NCBI GenBank assembly: GCA_014238905.1
Contig: JABAAE010000007.1
Span: forward strand, 82,852-146,851
From: Planctomycetota bacterium
Lineage (GTDB): Bacteria; Planctomycetota; Planctomycetia; Pirellulales; Pirellulaceae
Direction: 5' to 3'
DNA length: 64,000 nucleotides
Part shown: positions 47,436 through 55,751 of the stretch, in pieces
How the letters are laid out: every line of letters begins with the position of its first letter
Numbering within the stretch: position 1 is the first letter of the stretch
The notes under the pieces: generated by a model
Databases searched by the model: none
What the model saw: only the letters and a program-made list of their open reading frames with translations
Told to the model about the DNA's origin: nothing
Program-made: the position numbers and the translations under genes

Positions 47436-49177
47436 TTCATTCCGGATCAGGAATTTTTTTGCACAACCTAATAATCCAACGGATGAATATGCAACGAGCT
47501 GCTCGAAATTTGATCCCCGGTAATCAATCTTGTCTGAATGTAAGACGGCGCCTCGCTCTGGTTTTAGCGGCCGGTTTCTTCATGGGGTTATTGCTGCCCA
47601 CAACCCCCGCGCAAGGATGCCAGGATGAAAAACCGCTCTCCAACGATTCCAGTTTATCACCACAACTCGGTGGTGTTGGAGAATCGAATGAAAATCGATC
47701 CCTGGATGAAAATCGGGAGATTCAAAAAAACAATTCCCAATCTCAAGATCCAGCCCTGCAACCTGATGATTTACCCTGGGAAAGAAAACGTCAAAACAAC
47801 ATCCCTCGTCTCACGGATTTGACTGAAAGAGATTTGCTGGTAGACGTTTCCGAAGAAGAGGAACTGACTATCCAGGATTCGCAATCCATCATCTTCAATC
47901 AGCCGCTTTTTGCCAAACTACTATTTCGAATCTCACGTTTCGAGCGACAGCATTTTGCTTCTCTGGCTACCAACAATGAAAGCACAGAGTTGACTGATCT
48001 TGAGCTGCAGCCAGGTTTCCATCGGCTTTCAATTTTTTCTGTTGAGGGCACCGCTGAATACTGGGAACCCAGAACTCTGGCCCCAGAGATTGGCGAACTT
48101 TATGATCTCGGCCTTTATTATAAGGTAAGGATCCGCTCAAAATCGGGACAGAACCTGCTTGTTTATTGTCTAGAAATCCCGGATCGCTGGAAAAAGAAAC
48201 AGCAAATCACCGAGGACGTTCGTGTCAATGGACTTTTTCTGAATCTGACGGAGTCCAACGGTAAAGACAACGACAAAGAAAAGAGGCTGAACTTTATCGC
48301 GGCTCGAATTCAGTGGATACCTCAATCCCCAACTGAACTGGTTACCGAAATCGGGCGTAAACTGCTGGGTTCGTCAGGTTATGATCTCGGACTTTTGGAC
48401 ACACTAAAAAACCAGAACAAGCGTCAACTTGAAAACACTGAAACCGAAGCATTCTACCAGATGCTGAAAACCGCCCAACACAATTCAACTCATGAAAAGC
48501 CTCCGGTTTGGGCCAACAAAATTCCCACTTTCGATTTGATCCAGCACTTGAAACAACCCGCACAACTTCATGGAACCCTGAGCAAAATCAATCTCGAAAT
48601 TCGCAACATCACACGAATCCAGACAATGCAGGAAGACTTACGGAACCGCATCGGGATAAACCAGTACTTCCAATTGGATGGTTTCGTCAAATTTGACTCT
48701 TCTGTCACCTACAAAACAAACGATGACAAGCAAGCCGCCGTCTTCAAAGACAAGTACCCCATTTGTGTCTGTATCAACGAATTGCCCTCAGGCTGGAAAG
48801 TCGGTACCGATCAACGATACCAAGGGACGTTTCCGGTTTTCTTTTACAAGGTATGGGCTTACCCTTCAGGATTCCAAAGCCAATTTTCCAAAGAAGCACT
48901 TCAGCAAAGCCCGCTTTTGATTGCGATGCAACCGATTGAGCAACAAGTCGCCTCTAACACCATCAATTGGACAACCCTGTTTCTTTATGGCGCATTAGGT
49001 TTGGGTGTGATTTCAATTTGGACCTCTTACTACCTTTCGAAAGCCAAAAAGGATCGCTCGTCAATTCAATTCCGCTTACCTTCCAAGGTAGAGATAGAAC
49101 CACCCACCCCAACTTCAGAATCGGAGAATGGCGTGTCTGGTATGCCTGTCATTCGCGAAGATGAAAATCTTCAGTAG
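47432..49177 (+). CDS. membrane-anchored protein of unknown function, second of a coupled pair
   Basis: 581 residues from the ATG at 47432 that overlaps the previous stop (ATGA); an ATG at 47483 is another possible start. A signal or anchor helix (LALVLAAGFFMGLLLPTTPA), an acidic/Gln-rich disordered stretch, then two beta-rich modules: one at about 170-300 (FHRLSIFSVEGTAEYWEPRT ... LLVYCLEIPDRWKKKQ) and one at about 370-490 (LHGTLSKINLEIRNITR ... YPICVCINELPSGWKVG), the latter resembling in order the barrel-like part of the partner protein. A C-terminal transmembrane helix (LFLYGALGLGVISIWTSYYL) precedes a basic, cytoplasmic tail. I recognise no family. The two proteins probably form a complex in the membrane. 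Confidence 0.8.
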   Translation: MIHSGSGIFLHNLIIQRMNMQRAARNLIPGNQSCLNVRRRLALVLAAGFFMGLLLPTTPAQGCQDEKPLSNDSSLSPQLGGVGESNENRSLDENREIQKNNSQSQDPALQPDDLPWERKRQNNIPRLTDLTERDLLVDVSEEEELTIQDSQSIIFNQPLFAKLLFRISRFERQHFASLATNNESTELTDLELQPGFHRLSIFSVEGTAEYWEPRTLAPEIGELYDLGLYYKVRIRSKSGQNLLVYCLEIPDRWKKKQQITEDVRVNGLFLNLTESNGKDNDKEKRLNFIAARIQWIPQSPTELVTEIGRKLLGSSGYDLGLLDTLKNQNKRQLENTETEAFYQMLKTAQHNSTHEKPPVWANKIPTFDLIQHLKQPAQLHGTLSKINLEIRNITRIQTMQEDLRNRIGINQYFQLDGFVKFDSSVTYKTNDDKQAAVFKDKYPICVCINELPSGWKVGTDQRYQGTFPVFFYKVWAYPSGFQSQFSKEALQQSPLLIAMQPIEQQVASNTINWTTLFLYGALGLGVISIWTSYYLSKAKKDRSSIQFRLPSKVEIEPPTPTSESENGVSGMPVIREDENLQ

Positions 49178-49232
49178 TCTCATTCTCAGGTATTGTTTGG
49201 CCACGCATTCCTGTACCGGAAAAGACGTTGTC

Positions 49233-49248
49233 AATCTCACTTGAGATT
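49233..49248 (+). terminator. possible terminator between convergent genes
   Basis: AATCTC (49233-49238) pairs with GAGATT (49243-49248) around a 4-base loop and is followed by TTG. It straddles the 3-prime end of the convergent ATP-grasp gene. The stem is short, so the call is tentative. Confidence 0.3.
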
Positions 49249-50241
49249 TTGTTGCTCGCGGGAATGAACTAGAGAAGCCAACGCGTTCCAATGGACCCAT
49301 TCTCTGGTCTGGCAATACGAAGTCGTCCACCTGGGATTGATGTCAACAACGACATCTCCCGAATTCCCCAGTAGTAGATCGACTCCCAAGTACCCAGAAA
49401 AGGGAGGCAATGAATCCAGCACTTGCTCCATTAAACACCGTGCCCGGCGATCAAGTGAATCCTCTAGCGGACCTTCACATCGGACATAATCATAGGTTTG
49501 GGGCGCAAAAACCTGTTGCACGCTGGGGTAGTATTTCCGGCGGTGGTTGATCGAATCGCAGATGACGCCAATACTCGCCGAAACCCCATCGGTCCGAGGC
49601 TGAAGGAGATAATCGCTGGATTTTTCCATCTCTTTTTTTAAAAATGGATGACTCCCACTGCAGTCAACGCGGCGCACTCCGATCGAACCCGCCCCCATCC
49701 GCGGCTTGACCACGCAATCATCTCCAAAATGCCGCCCTTCCCAATCCATCAATTTGAGGGTGGGGAGGGTGTGAATTTCGTGCCTGACCAGGTGCATGAA
49801 TGTTTTCCATTTGTCAGCACAGATTTGTATGACCTCGCTCGAGGGCCCCAACAAAACAGCTCGACCTCGTTCGAAAATCCCTGAGTACCGCGTTAACGCC
49901 TGGTGAATTTCTGGTGCGATGAGCAATGAGTAATCACAGGCTTGAAGCTCCGAATCGAGGATTTGTCGGAGATGGTCTTTTCCAGAAATCCAAATCAGCG
50001 TGATTCGCTCGGCATGGGAATCTTCGAGTTTCAATTGGTCGAGAAAATCCCCCTCCTTCTCTGACATGCGGCTGTCAAGTGGTAGCCGCAGGCGAGAATC
50101 AGGAATTTCCAGCAATTCCTTGATCATGGCCTGCATCATCAGCCGCCCTTCGTGGAGCAAGGATCCGGCCGGAACGTCAATCTCCGGATCCTCGTAGCAA
50201 CCGCCTCCACAAATAAACTCCCATAACAAAAAATGGCGCAT
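49237..50241 (-). CDS. ATP-grasp ligase, possibly tetrahydromethanopterin cofactor related
   Basis: 334 residues from the ATG at 50241; a TTG at 50253 is in frame. The N-terminus FLLWEFICGGGCYED is similar to the start of MfnD-type tyramine-glutamate ligases and of ATP-grasp proteins found with tetrahydromethanopterin C1-transfer genes; planctomycetes are known to carry this pathway. The ATP-grasp core has the nucleotide-binding lysine and glycine-rich loop VVKPRMGAGSIGV and the magnesium ligands in GDVVVDINPRWTTSY. It would ligate a carboxylate to an amine through an acyl phosphate. The specific substrates are not evident from sequence. No other methanopterin gene is in the window. It is separated by 47 bases from the antiporter gene in the same direction. 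Confidence 0.85.
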   Translation of the reverse strand: MRHFLLWEFICGGGCYEDPEIDVPAGSLLHEGRLMMQAMIKELLEIPDSRLRLPLDSRMSEKEGDFLDQLKLEDSHAERITLIWISGKDHLRQILDSELQACDYSLLIAPEIHQALTRYSGIFERGRAVLLGPSSEVIQICADKWKTFMHLVRHEIHTLPTLKLMDWEGRHFGDDCVVKPRMGAGSIGVRRVDCSGSHPFLKKEMEKSSDYLLQPRTDGVSASIGVICDSINHRRKYYPSVQQVFAPQTYDYVRCEGPLEDSLDRRARCLMEQVLDSLPPFSGYLGVDLLLGNSGDVVVDINPRWTTSYCQTREWVHWNALASLVHSREQQNLK

Positions 50242-50288
50242 AGGATTAATCAACTTCGGTGTAGGGCACCCTGTTTTTGGAAACGGAC

Positions 50289-52262
50289 TTACTCTTGGTT
50301 TAGCTCGATTGGAACCAGTGAAATCAGCGTCTGCCCCGGCTTAGGATCCAGTTTCAGCGGATCTTCTACAATCGTCAACTTGGAGCCATTTTCAATAACA
50401 AATAACACATGGCATTTTTGTTGATGTTGGTCGATGAAATTGCAAAACTGAAACTCATCACTCAATCGCGTCGTTCGCAACTGCCAGCTTTGCTCAAAAA
50501 GTTGGTGAACTTTGTCATAATTCAACTCGGGACCAAACAAGGTCCGAGCCTTGATATTATCGCCCAGAGAACTCCTTTGGCCTCGCTGCAGGGCTACCAG
50601 CTGAAACACATTAGACCGGCCGAAAACCTCAGCGAATTCACGCGCTGCCAGCGCGTTAACCTCGTCGCTACGAGTCACAGCCGCCAGTCTGCCAATCCCT
50701 CCAAAATCATTTTCTTCAATAAACTGTTCCGACAAAACACTAATACACTCAGCGTCCAAACCCCTTAAACGGGCAGCGGAAATTTTGCGGTAATTATTGT
50801 CCACTAAAAGCACAGTGAATCCGGCATTCTTGATTGCCAACGCGACCTCACAGGTCCAGCGATCCGCACCTGCAAAAAGGATGCCTTGTGGGTCAGAATC
50901 ATCCAGTCCCAATAGACGGGCCAAGGGAATGGCTCCTAAACCATAGGCTAGTACGGTACCGAAAATGATCAGGAAGGTGACCGGAACAATTCGCTCAGCG
51001 TCGGCGACCAAATCCGGGTAACTCACCGGATCCAGCAACGTTACAATTTTCAAGGCAAACACTGATGAAACGGCAGCGGCAACAATTCCACGAGGGGCCA
51101 AAAATGCGAGGAATGTCCGTTCTCGGGTCCCAATTTTACTCCCCAACGTGGACAGAAAAACTGAAACAGGTCGAACCACAACGATGATTGCGGCCAAGAA
51201 TACCGGCCCCCTCCATCCCAATTGGAGAATAGCCGACAAGTCAATTCGCGATCCTAACACGATAAAAAGACAGGAAATCAAAAACACCCGAAGGTTTTCC
51301 TTGAAATGAAAAACATGATCAATCGAAATCTGTTTCTGGTTGGCAAGTACGATCCCCATCAGGGTCACCGTCACCAGTCCTGATTCCTCTTGCAGAAGAT
51401 TGGATATCGCATAGACCGCCAACGCGCTGGCGAGAAAGAAAACGCCATGCAAAAAATCAGGCACAAGAAATCGTCTGACCATTTGAATCAGGATTTGCGC
51501 CGCAAGCCAACCCATTACTGCACCGACCGCAACCGTCATGCCAAGAGTCATTACCGACTGAAAGAGAGTCCGGGAGTGAATCAGGCCCACGAACAACTGT
51601 TCGTATAGCAAAACAGCCAGAATCGCTCCGACGGGATCAATCACGATACCTTCCCATTTGATAATCGATCCAATTCTCCCGCTCGGGCGAATATGACGAA
51701 GCAATGGGATCACCACTGTGGGCCCAGTCACGACGAGGATTCCTCCCAAAAGAGCCGCTACCCTTGGATGCATTTCCAATATCAGCCAAGCAGCCAAAAA
51801 GGTCAGACAGCCGGAGACCAAAACACCAACGGTAACCAGTTGCAACACAACCCGCCCTGATGATTCCAGCTCGCGGAGCCTCAAAGATAATCCACCCTCG
51901 AACATAATGATCGCCACTGACAAAGAAACCAATGGAAACAATATCATTTCCGCAATCCGCGGCGCCGGAGGAACATCGACATTAGAACGTTCCAGCGGAC
52001 TTGAATTTGGTCCGCCCTCAGCTGTGATGGAAGAGGAGTGATCGGAATTCGCATGAAATGGCTCAGCCAAGATTTCATCAATGTTGTAAATCGTTCCCAA
52101 GCCGACACCAAAAATCAGCAATAGCAGAATCGATGGCCAACGGAATCTCCAAGCAATCCATTGCGCAGCGATGCCTAGCACAGGAACAGCGGTCAAATAA
52201 TAAAACAGTGGGTCTTCCAAGTTCGCGTCTTTCAATAAGTTGTCACAGGTGCATCTTATCAC
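50289..52262 (-). CDS. cation:proton antiporter (NhaP/CPA1 type) with TrkA-N-like C-terminal domain
   Basis: 657 residues. About twelve transmembrane helices occupy residues 20-430, with CPA-type motifs: TGPTVVIPLLRHIRPSGRIG, the EGIVIDPVGAILAV segment with the ion-binding Asp, and LAFLAPRGIVAAAVSSVFAL. The C-terminal part is a Rossmann-like regulatory domain (LFAGADRWTCEVALAIKNAG ... VLLVDNNYRKISAARL ... AVTRSDEVNALAAREFA); its nucleotide loop is degenerate (GADRW rather than GxGxxG). A loop between helices 2 and 3 is longer than usual and acidic/Ser-rich (HANSDHSSSITAEGGPNSS). It exchanges Na+ or K+ for protons at the inner membrane. Start uncertain; the ATG at 52262 is used. Confidence 0.92.
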   Translation of the reverse strand: MIRCTCDNLLKDANLEDPLFYYLTAVPVLGIAAQWIAWRFRWPSILLLLIFGVGLGTIYNIDEILAEPFHANSDHSSSITAEGGPNSSPLERSNVDVPPAPRIAEMILFPLVSLSVAIIMFEGGLSLRLRELESSGRVVLQLVTVGVLVSGCLTFLAAWLILEMHPRVAALLGGILVVTGPTVVIPLLRHIRPSGRIGSIIKWEGIVIDPVGAILAVLLYEQLFVGLIHSRTLFQSVMTLGMTVAVGAVMGWLAAQILIQMVRRFLVPDFLHGVFFLASALAVYAISNLLQEESGLVTVTLMGIVLANQKQISIDHVFHFKENLRVFLISCLFIVLGSRIDLSAILQLGWRGPVFLAAIIVVVRPVSVFLSTLGSKIGTRERTFLAFLAPRGIVAAAVSSVFALKIVTLLDPVSYPDLVADAERIVPVTFLIIFGTVLAYGLGAIPLARLLGLDDSDPQGILFAGADRWTCEVALAIKNAGFTVLLVDNNYRKISAARLRGLDAECISVLSEQFIEENDFGGIGRLAAVTRSDEVNALAAREFAEVFGRSNVFQLVALQRGQRSSLGDNIKARTLFGPELNYDKVHQLFEQSWQLRTTRLSDEFQFCNFIDQHQQKCHVLFVIENGSKLTIVEDPLKLDPKPGQTLISLVPIELNQE

Positions 52263-52684
52263 GAAGATATCAGATCAGCACTTCGCCCACCTTGATAAGC
52301 CATCCAAGCCGATAGACATAGCCGAGTGTTCACCGCCGGCGGTGTGTTCTCATTGCCCTTCTCACTTTCGGCTGAACGGACTGGATTGGTGACCACGAAT
52401 CGTTACAGTCATCTCCACCGGTTCATTCGATCTGATATTCAGTTTCGTTGCAGAATGAATTTTGCTCTTTTTTTGGCCGACATGATTTAAATCAACCGAA
52501 AAGGAGTAAGCGCAGATGTGTAAAGAGCTGACATGACGGGAATTGATTGAATTGTCAGTAAGCAAACAGTGCTGAGCGGCCAAAGCCTTTGACTAAACCG
52601 GCTGATCCATACAGCTAACCAGCAGACTCTAAGTCCCGGACAGAATGCCAACGTGCCGGACAGGATGCTAACAGGTAAACGACG
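52263..52684. other. divergent intergenic region between antiporter and EEP-fold gene
   Basis: About 420 bases with divergent genes. Overlapping short ORFs on the minus strand are not supported. The only structure I see is the 17-base direct repeat at 52636-52672, listed separately. Confidence 0.6.
52636..52672 (+). repeat. imperfect direct repeat upstream of the EEP-fold gene
   Basis: ccggacagaatgccaac (52636-52652) recurs as ccggacaggatgctaac (52656-52672) with two mismatches and a 20-base period, ending 12 bases before the start codon. Two turns of helix separate the copies, as expected for a dimeric or tandem regulator site, but the position overlapping the leader also allows an RNA-level role. 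Confidence 0.5.
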
Positions 52685-53668
52685 ATGATTCGCAGATACG
52701 TTCGAAATCTCATCATTTTGGCAACCATCACCTGCGGTGCATGGTTTTTTTGGCACAGAGCCGAAATCAATTCCGTAGACGATGCCTTGACACTACTGAA
52801 GAATGATAGTGATCGTCTGGTTTCTTCCATTATGTCGGTCTCTTTTTCCCAAGAATCGACCAACAACGATTACATTACCATCGCCTCTTTCGATTTGACG
52901 GATTTCGATGACCAAAAACTGAACGAGGAGAGAACAGCGGAAATTTTAGTCCGAATCCTGAAGAAGTTTGATCTGATTGCCATTCAAGGAATTCAGTCGG
53001 TCGATCACGACACCCTGCCCCGTTTAATGGATTACCTTCGCACAGTCTCCTCGGATTTCGATTATGTCATTGGTCCTCGCTCAAGCCATACGGCGATTTA
53101 CCATCAATTCGCATTCATCTACAACACAAAAAAAATTGAACTGGAACGACAGGAGGTTTACACGATTCAGGATCCTGATGACGTGATCGCGCATGATCCT
53201 CTGGTCGGTTGGTTTCGCAGCAAAGGCCCGAAACCTGAAGATTCATTTACTTTCTCTCTGGTCAATATCCGCATCGACCCTACCAACCTGGAATCCGAAT
53301 TGCGGGTCCTGCAGAAGATCAAGATGGCAGTCAAAAACGACGGACATCATGAAGACGACGTGATGCTGATCGGCACTTTTCATCAGAACTCAATGACTTT
53401 GCTGCAGCAAAAATGTTTGCCGGGAAGCGATTTCGTGATCACACAGGATCCGACTGACCTCATGGGAGAACGGCAAAACAGCAATATTTCTTTCCCTGTA
53501 CAAGCCTCGTCAGAATTCACCGGTCGAGCCGGTGCATACGACTTTCTGACAGAGATGAACCTTTCGGTCTCGGAAGCCGAAAAGGTTTCCAAGCAACTGC
53601 CGATATGGGCAGAGTTCTTTTCCCGCGAAGGTGCCGCATCAGGCTACGTTGCCAGTATCTCGAGATAA
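52685..53668 (+). CDS. membrane-anchored EEP-fold (DNase I-like) protein with all catalytic residues replaced
   Basis: 327 residues. One N-terminal transmembrane helix (YVRNLIILATITCGAWFFW) anchors an endonuclease/exonuclease/phosphatase fold. The order of strands is intact (ITIASFDLTDF, IQGIQSVDHDTLPRLMDYL, FDYVIGPRSSHTAIYHQFAF, FSLVNIRIDP, LIGTFHQN, GRAGAYDFLTEMN, SKQLPIWAEFF). At each canonical active-site position a different residue is found: Asn to Asp70, metal Glu to Gly102, His to Arg196, Asp-x-Asn to Thr231/His233, and the terminal Asp-His to Lys303-Gln304. It is therefore predicted to have no nuclease or phosphatase activity; a binding role is likely. The ATG at 52685 begins the helix. 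A rhodanese gene follows about 330 bases downstream. Confidence 0.88.
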   Translation: MIRRYVRNLIILATITCGAWFFWHRAEINSVDDALTLLKNDSDRLVSSIMSVSFSQESTNNDYITIASFDLTDFDDQKLNEERTAEILVRILKKFDLIAIQGIQSVDHDTLPRLMDYLRTVSSDFDYVIGPRSSHTAIYHQFAFIYNTKKIELERQEVYTIQDPDDVIAHDPLVGWFRSKGPKPEDSFTFSLVNIRIDPTNLESELRVLQKIKMAVKNDGHHEDDVMLIGTFHQNSMTLLQQKCLPGSDFVITQDPTDLMGERQNSNISFPVQASSEFTGRAGAYDFLTEMNLSVSEAEKVSKQLPIWAEFFSREGAASGYVASISR

Positions 53669-54002
53669 ATTTAAAGCGGTTTTGAGGAACTGTTGGAAAT
53701 TTGCCCTGCATTGCATCTCCCCTCTGTTTTATTCTGGTAGACCGTCATTCGTTCCGCCTGACAAATGGTTTCCCTCTCCCCCATGTCAGGGAGCCCTGAG
53801 GCTGAAATCACTTTTTGGTTGGCAGAGGGAATTCGAATCGGTTAGATTACTTCAGTGGATTACACTGTGATCGGGGTTGTTGTCATGAGACAAATTCCTC
53901 GATGATCACCAAATTGCAATTCCCCAACTCATGATTCCCCAACTCATGATTCCCCAACTCATGATTCCCTGACTCGTGTCCTGAAACCGATTGGAATTTC
54001 CA
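53669..54002 (+). other. intergenic stretch with a 15-base tandem repeat
   Basis: About 330 bases after the EEP-fold gene and before the rhodanese gene. It contains a four-copy tandem repeat at 53919-53978, listed separately, and no supported ORF. Confidence 0.6.
53919..53978 (+). repeat. 15-bp tandem repeat, four copies
   Basis: attccccaactcatg repeats three times without change (53919-53963), followed by a fourth diverged copy attccctgactcgtg (53964-53978). It ends 24 bases before the rhodanese start codon, in the expected promoter/leader region. The identical copies suggest recent expansion. Confidence 0.9.
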
Positions 54003-54416
54003 ATGCAATTGATGCTCTTTCTAACCGCCCTGATGTCGTCATTTTCAAATCAGTTTTCCGACGATGTGAAACATACGAAGGATTCCTATGAGACAATCAA
54101 AAAAAACATTGCGGCCAAGAAAGCAGTTCTGGTCGATGTGAGAGAAAAAAACGAGTGGGATGCCGGCCATCTGAAACAAGCGAAACATATTGCGTGGAGC
54201 AAAATCCGATTTGCATCCCCCAGAAAAAAAATGCAGGGACTGCCTGATGATGAATTAATCATCTACTGTCATTGCAAAGCTGGGGTGAGGGCGTTGAATG
54301 CAGCAAAGAAACTGCAAAAAATGGGTTATGAAGTTCGTCCCATTTTGGCAGGGTTCGATAAGTTGGTTGAGAACGGGTTCGAAGCGGTTGAACCCAAAGA
54401 CAACAAAAAAAAATAA
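54003..54416 (+). CDS. secreted single-domain rhodanese
   Basis: 137 residues from the ATG at 54003, which opens a signal peptide (LMLFLTALMSSFSNQF). The single rhodanese domain has the standard parts: VLVDVREKNEWDAGHLKQAK, then IIYCHCKAGVRA with the catalytic Cys91 at the start of a six-residue loop (CKAGVR), and EVRPILAGFDKLVENGF near the end. It transfers sulfane sulfur to a thiophilic acceptor. The extracytoplasmic location is inferred from the signal. It lies 18 bases upstream of the putative selenoprotein gene, so the pair could act together in periplasmic thiol or sulfur chemistry (inference). A second cysteine two residues before the active-site cysteine (CHC) is noteworthy. Confidence 0.9.
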   Translation: MQLMLFLTALMSSFSNQFSDDVKHTKDSYETIKKNIAAKKAVLVDVREKNEWDAGHLKQAKHIAWSKIRFASPRKKMQGLPDDELIIYCHCKAGVRALNAAKKLQKMGYEVRPILAGFDKLVENGFEAVEPKDNKKK

Positions 54417-54434
54417 TTCCATTAGGCAAAAACA

Positions 54435-55601
54435 ATGAAACCCTTTGTGATGATTATCGCTGCGTGGTTTGGATTGGGAATAGGCGCAGATGGTAGCCGG
54501 CCCATTTCGCTGATGGCTCAGGAACTCGACCAAGCTACTTTTTTGGAATTGCATAACCAGCTGAACGCTTCGCCAGAGGCGCCCTGGCGAACGATTCCTT
54601 GGAAAATTTCGCTCTTGGAAGCCCAGCAAGAAGCGGCACAATCCGGCAAACCCATTTTTATTTGGGCAATGGATGGGCATCCGCTCGGCTGCACTTGAAA
54701 CAACGGGGTGCTCGACCGTGAGTCGACATTTGCCGATCCCGACATTATCCAACTGCTCCAAAACGAGCTGGTACCTGTTGCTATTGATCAAGCGTATCAA
54801 CGCCGTCAGAAAGATGCTGAGGGGGATTTTTATAGAAAGATTGCCGGCAAGGGTCCTCGGGGAGACGGCAGTAATGGCGGAACAACGCAGGGCTTGTATA
54901 TCGCCGCACCGGACGGAACTTACCTCGGATATTCCAATCACCGTAGTCCGGAAAGAATCAAACAATTAATCCGAAAAGGACTCTCCGGAACAGCCTCTGG
55001 AAATACATCCCTGATTGAGCAAGGTAAAAAAGACCTCCGCTACTCGCCTATCCCACCCAAGGGTGGATTGACCGTCAGGGTCCAAGCGAAGGTCTTGGGT
55101 GGATATCCTGCGACGGAAGACCAATGGAAAAAGATATTTCAAACCTCGCTCTCGCGTGACAATCTTTGGCTGACAGCTTTGGAACATCAAGCAATTTTAA
55201 AAGGTACGATTCCGAACCGGGTTCAGCGTCGTATTGCCAGGTTTCATTTGGTGGACAACACTCGGGGTGAACCCCCGATGTGGAAAGAAGATGAAATTGA
55301 AAAGATTGAAATGGAAATAAAAAATGGGGTATTAACAGGTTTCGCACGCTTGAAAACTGGCAATGGCAGCCGAGGCTACGATTGCCAGTTTTATGGAGTT
55401 GTCGAATCCGAGGACGGTCAAATGACGCGATTTGACATCGTTGCCAAAGGAGATTTCTGGGGGAACGGCCCTTACACCAAGGGTGCTCCGAAAGGGAAAT
55501 TTCCTCTGGGCATTTCTTTTAGGCTTGCTGACGGATCGGATGTTGCCGATGGGATTCCCCCGCAAGGCTCTCGAGGCTGGATACAGGGCTACCTGAGGTA
55601 G
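54435..55601 (+). CDS. thioredoxin-like secreted protein with in-frame UGA at codon 88, candidate selenoprotein
   Basis: One continuous frame of 389 codons, interrupted only by a TGA at 54696-54698. The codons before it encode a signal peptide (VMIIAAWFGLGIGADGS) and a thioredoxin-fold start (SGKPIFIWAMDGHPLGCT). The codons after it continue with NNGVLDRESTFADPDIIQLL and LVPVAIDQ, the thioredoxin-like pattern of the second strand and helix. If read as selenocysteine the motif is CTU with one residue between Cys86 and Sec88, at the place where an active-site redox pair is expected. Eighteen bases after the TGA, TCGAC (54712-54716) pairs with GTCGA (54722-54726) around a CGTGA loop with G in second position, which matches published bacterial SECIS criteria as I know them. 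The rest (TRGEPPMWKEDEIEKIEMEI ...) is a C-terminal domain I do not recognise. A nonsense mutation is the main alternative. Confidence 0.7.
54708..54731 (+). promoter_or_regulatory. candidate bacterial SECIS hairpin after the in-frame UGA
   Basis: Upper stem TCGAC/GTCGA (54712-54716, 54722-54726), loop CGTGA, the loop beginning 18 bases after the TGA. Below it GTG (54708-54710) can pair with CAT (54727-54729) past a bulged C at 54711, giving a bulge under the upper stem as in known SelB-binding hairpins, where the bulged base is usually U. The call depends on the selenoprotein reading. Confidence 0.5.
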
Positions 55602-55751
55602 AGCGACGATGAGCAACCTGTCAAAATAAATCGAAACGGCGTTCTGCTGGAGGCAAAGCGTACGCTATTTTATTGGCCTCATTGCAACCCAATTCCGTGT
55701 GAATTCGCCGGATCCCTTTTTTTAATGGTCGATGGACGTTAAAAACAAGTC

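Noticed and set aside
53828-53860. T-loop-like sequence ttcgaatc
   Set aside because: No acceptor or anticodon arm can be drawn around it, so it is not a tRNA.
54708-55601. Separate gene starting at the GTG after the TGA
   Set aside because: It would begin in the middle of a thioredoxin-like fold without ribosome binding site or signal peptide; the same frame continues upstream past a single TGA, so one UGA-containing gene is the better reading.
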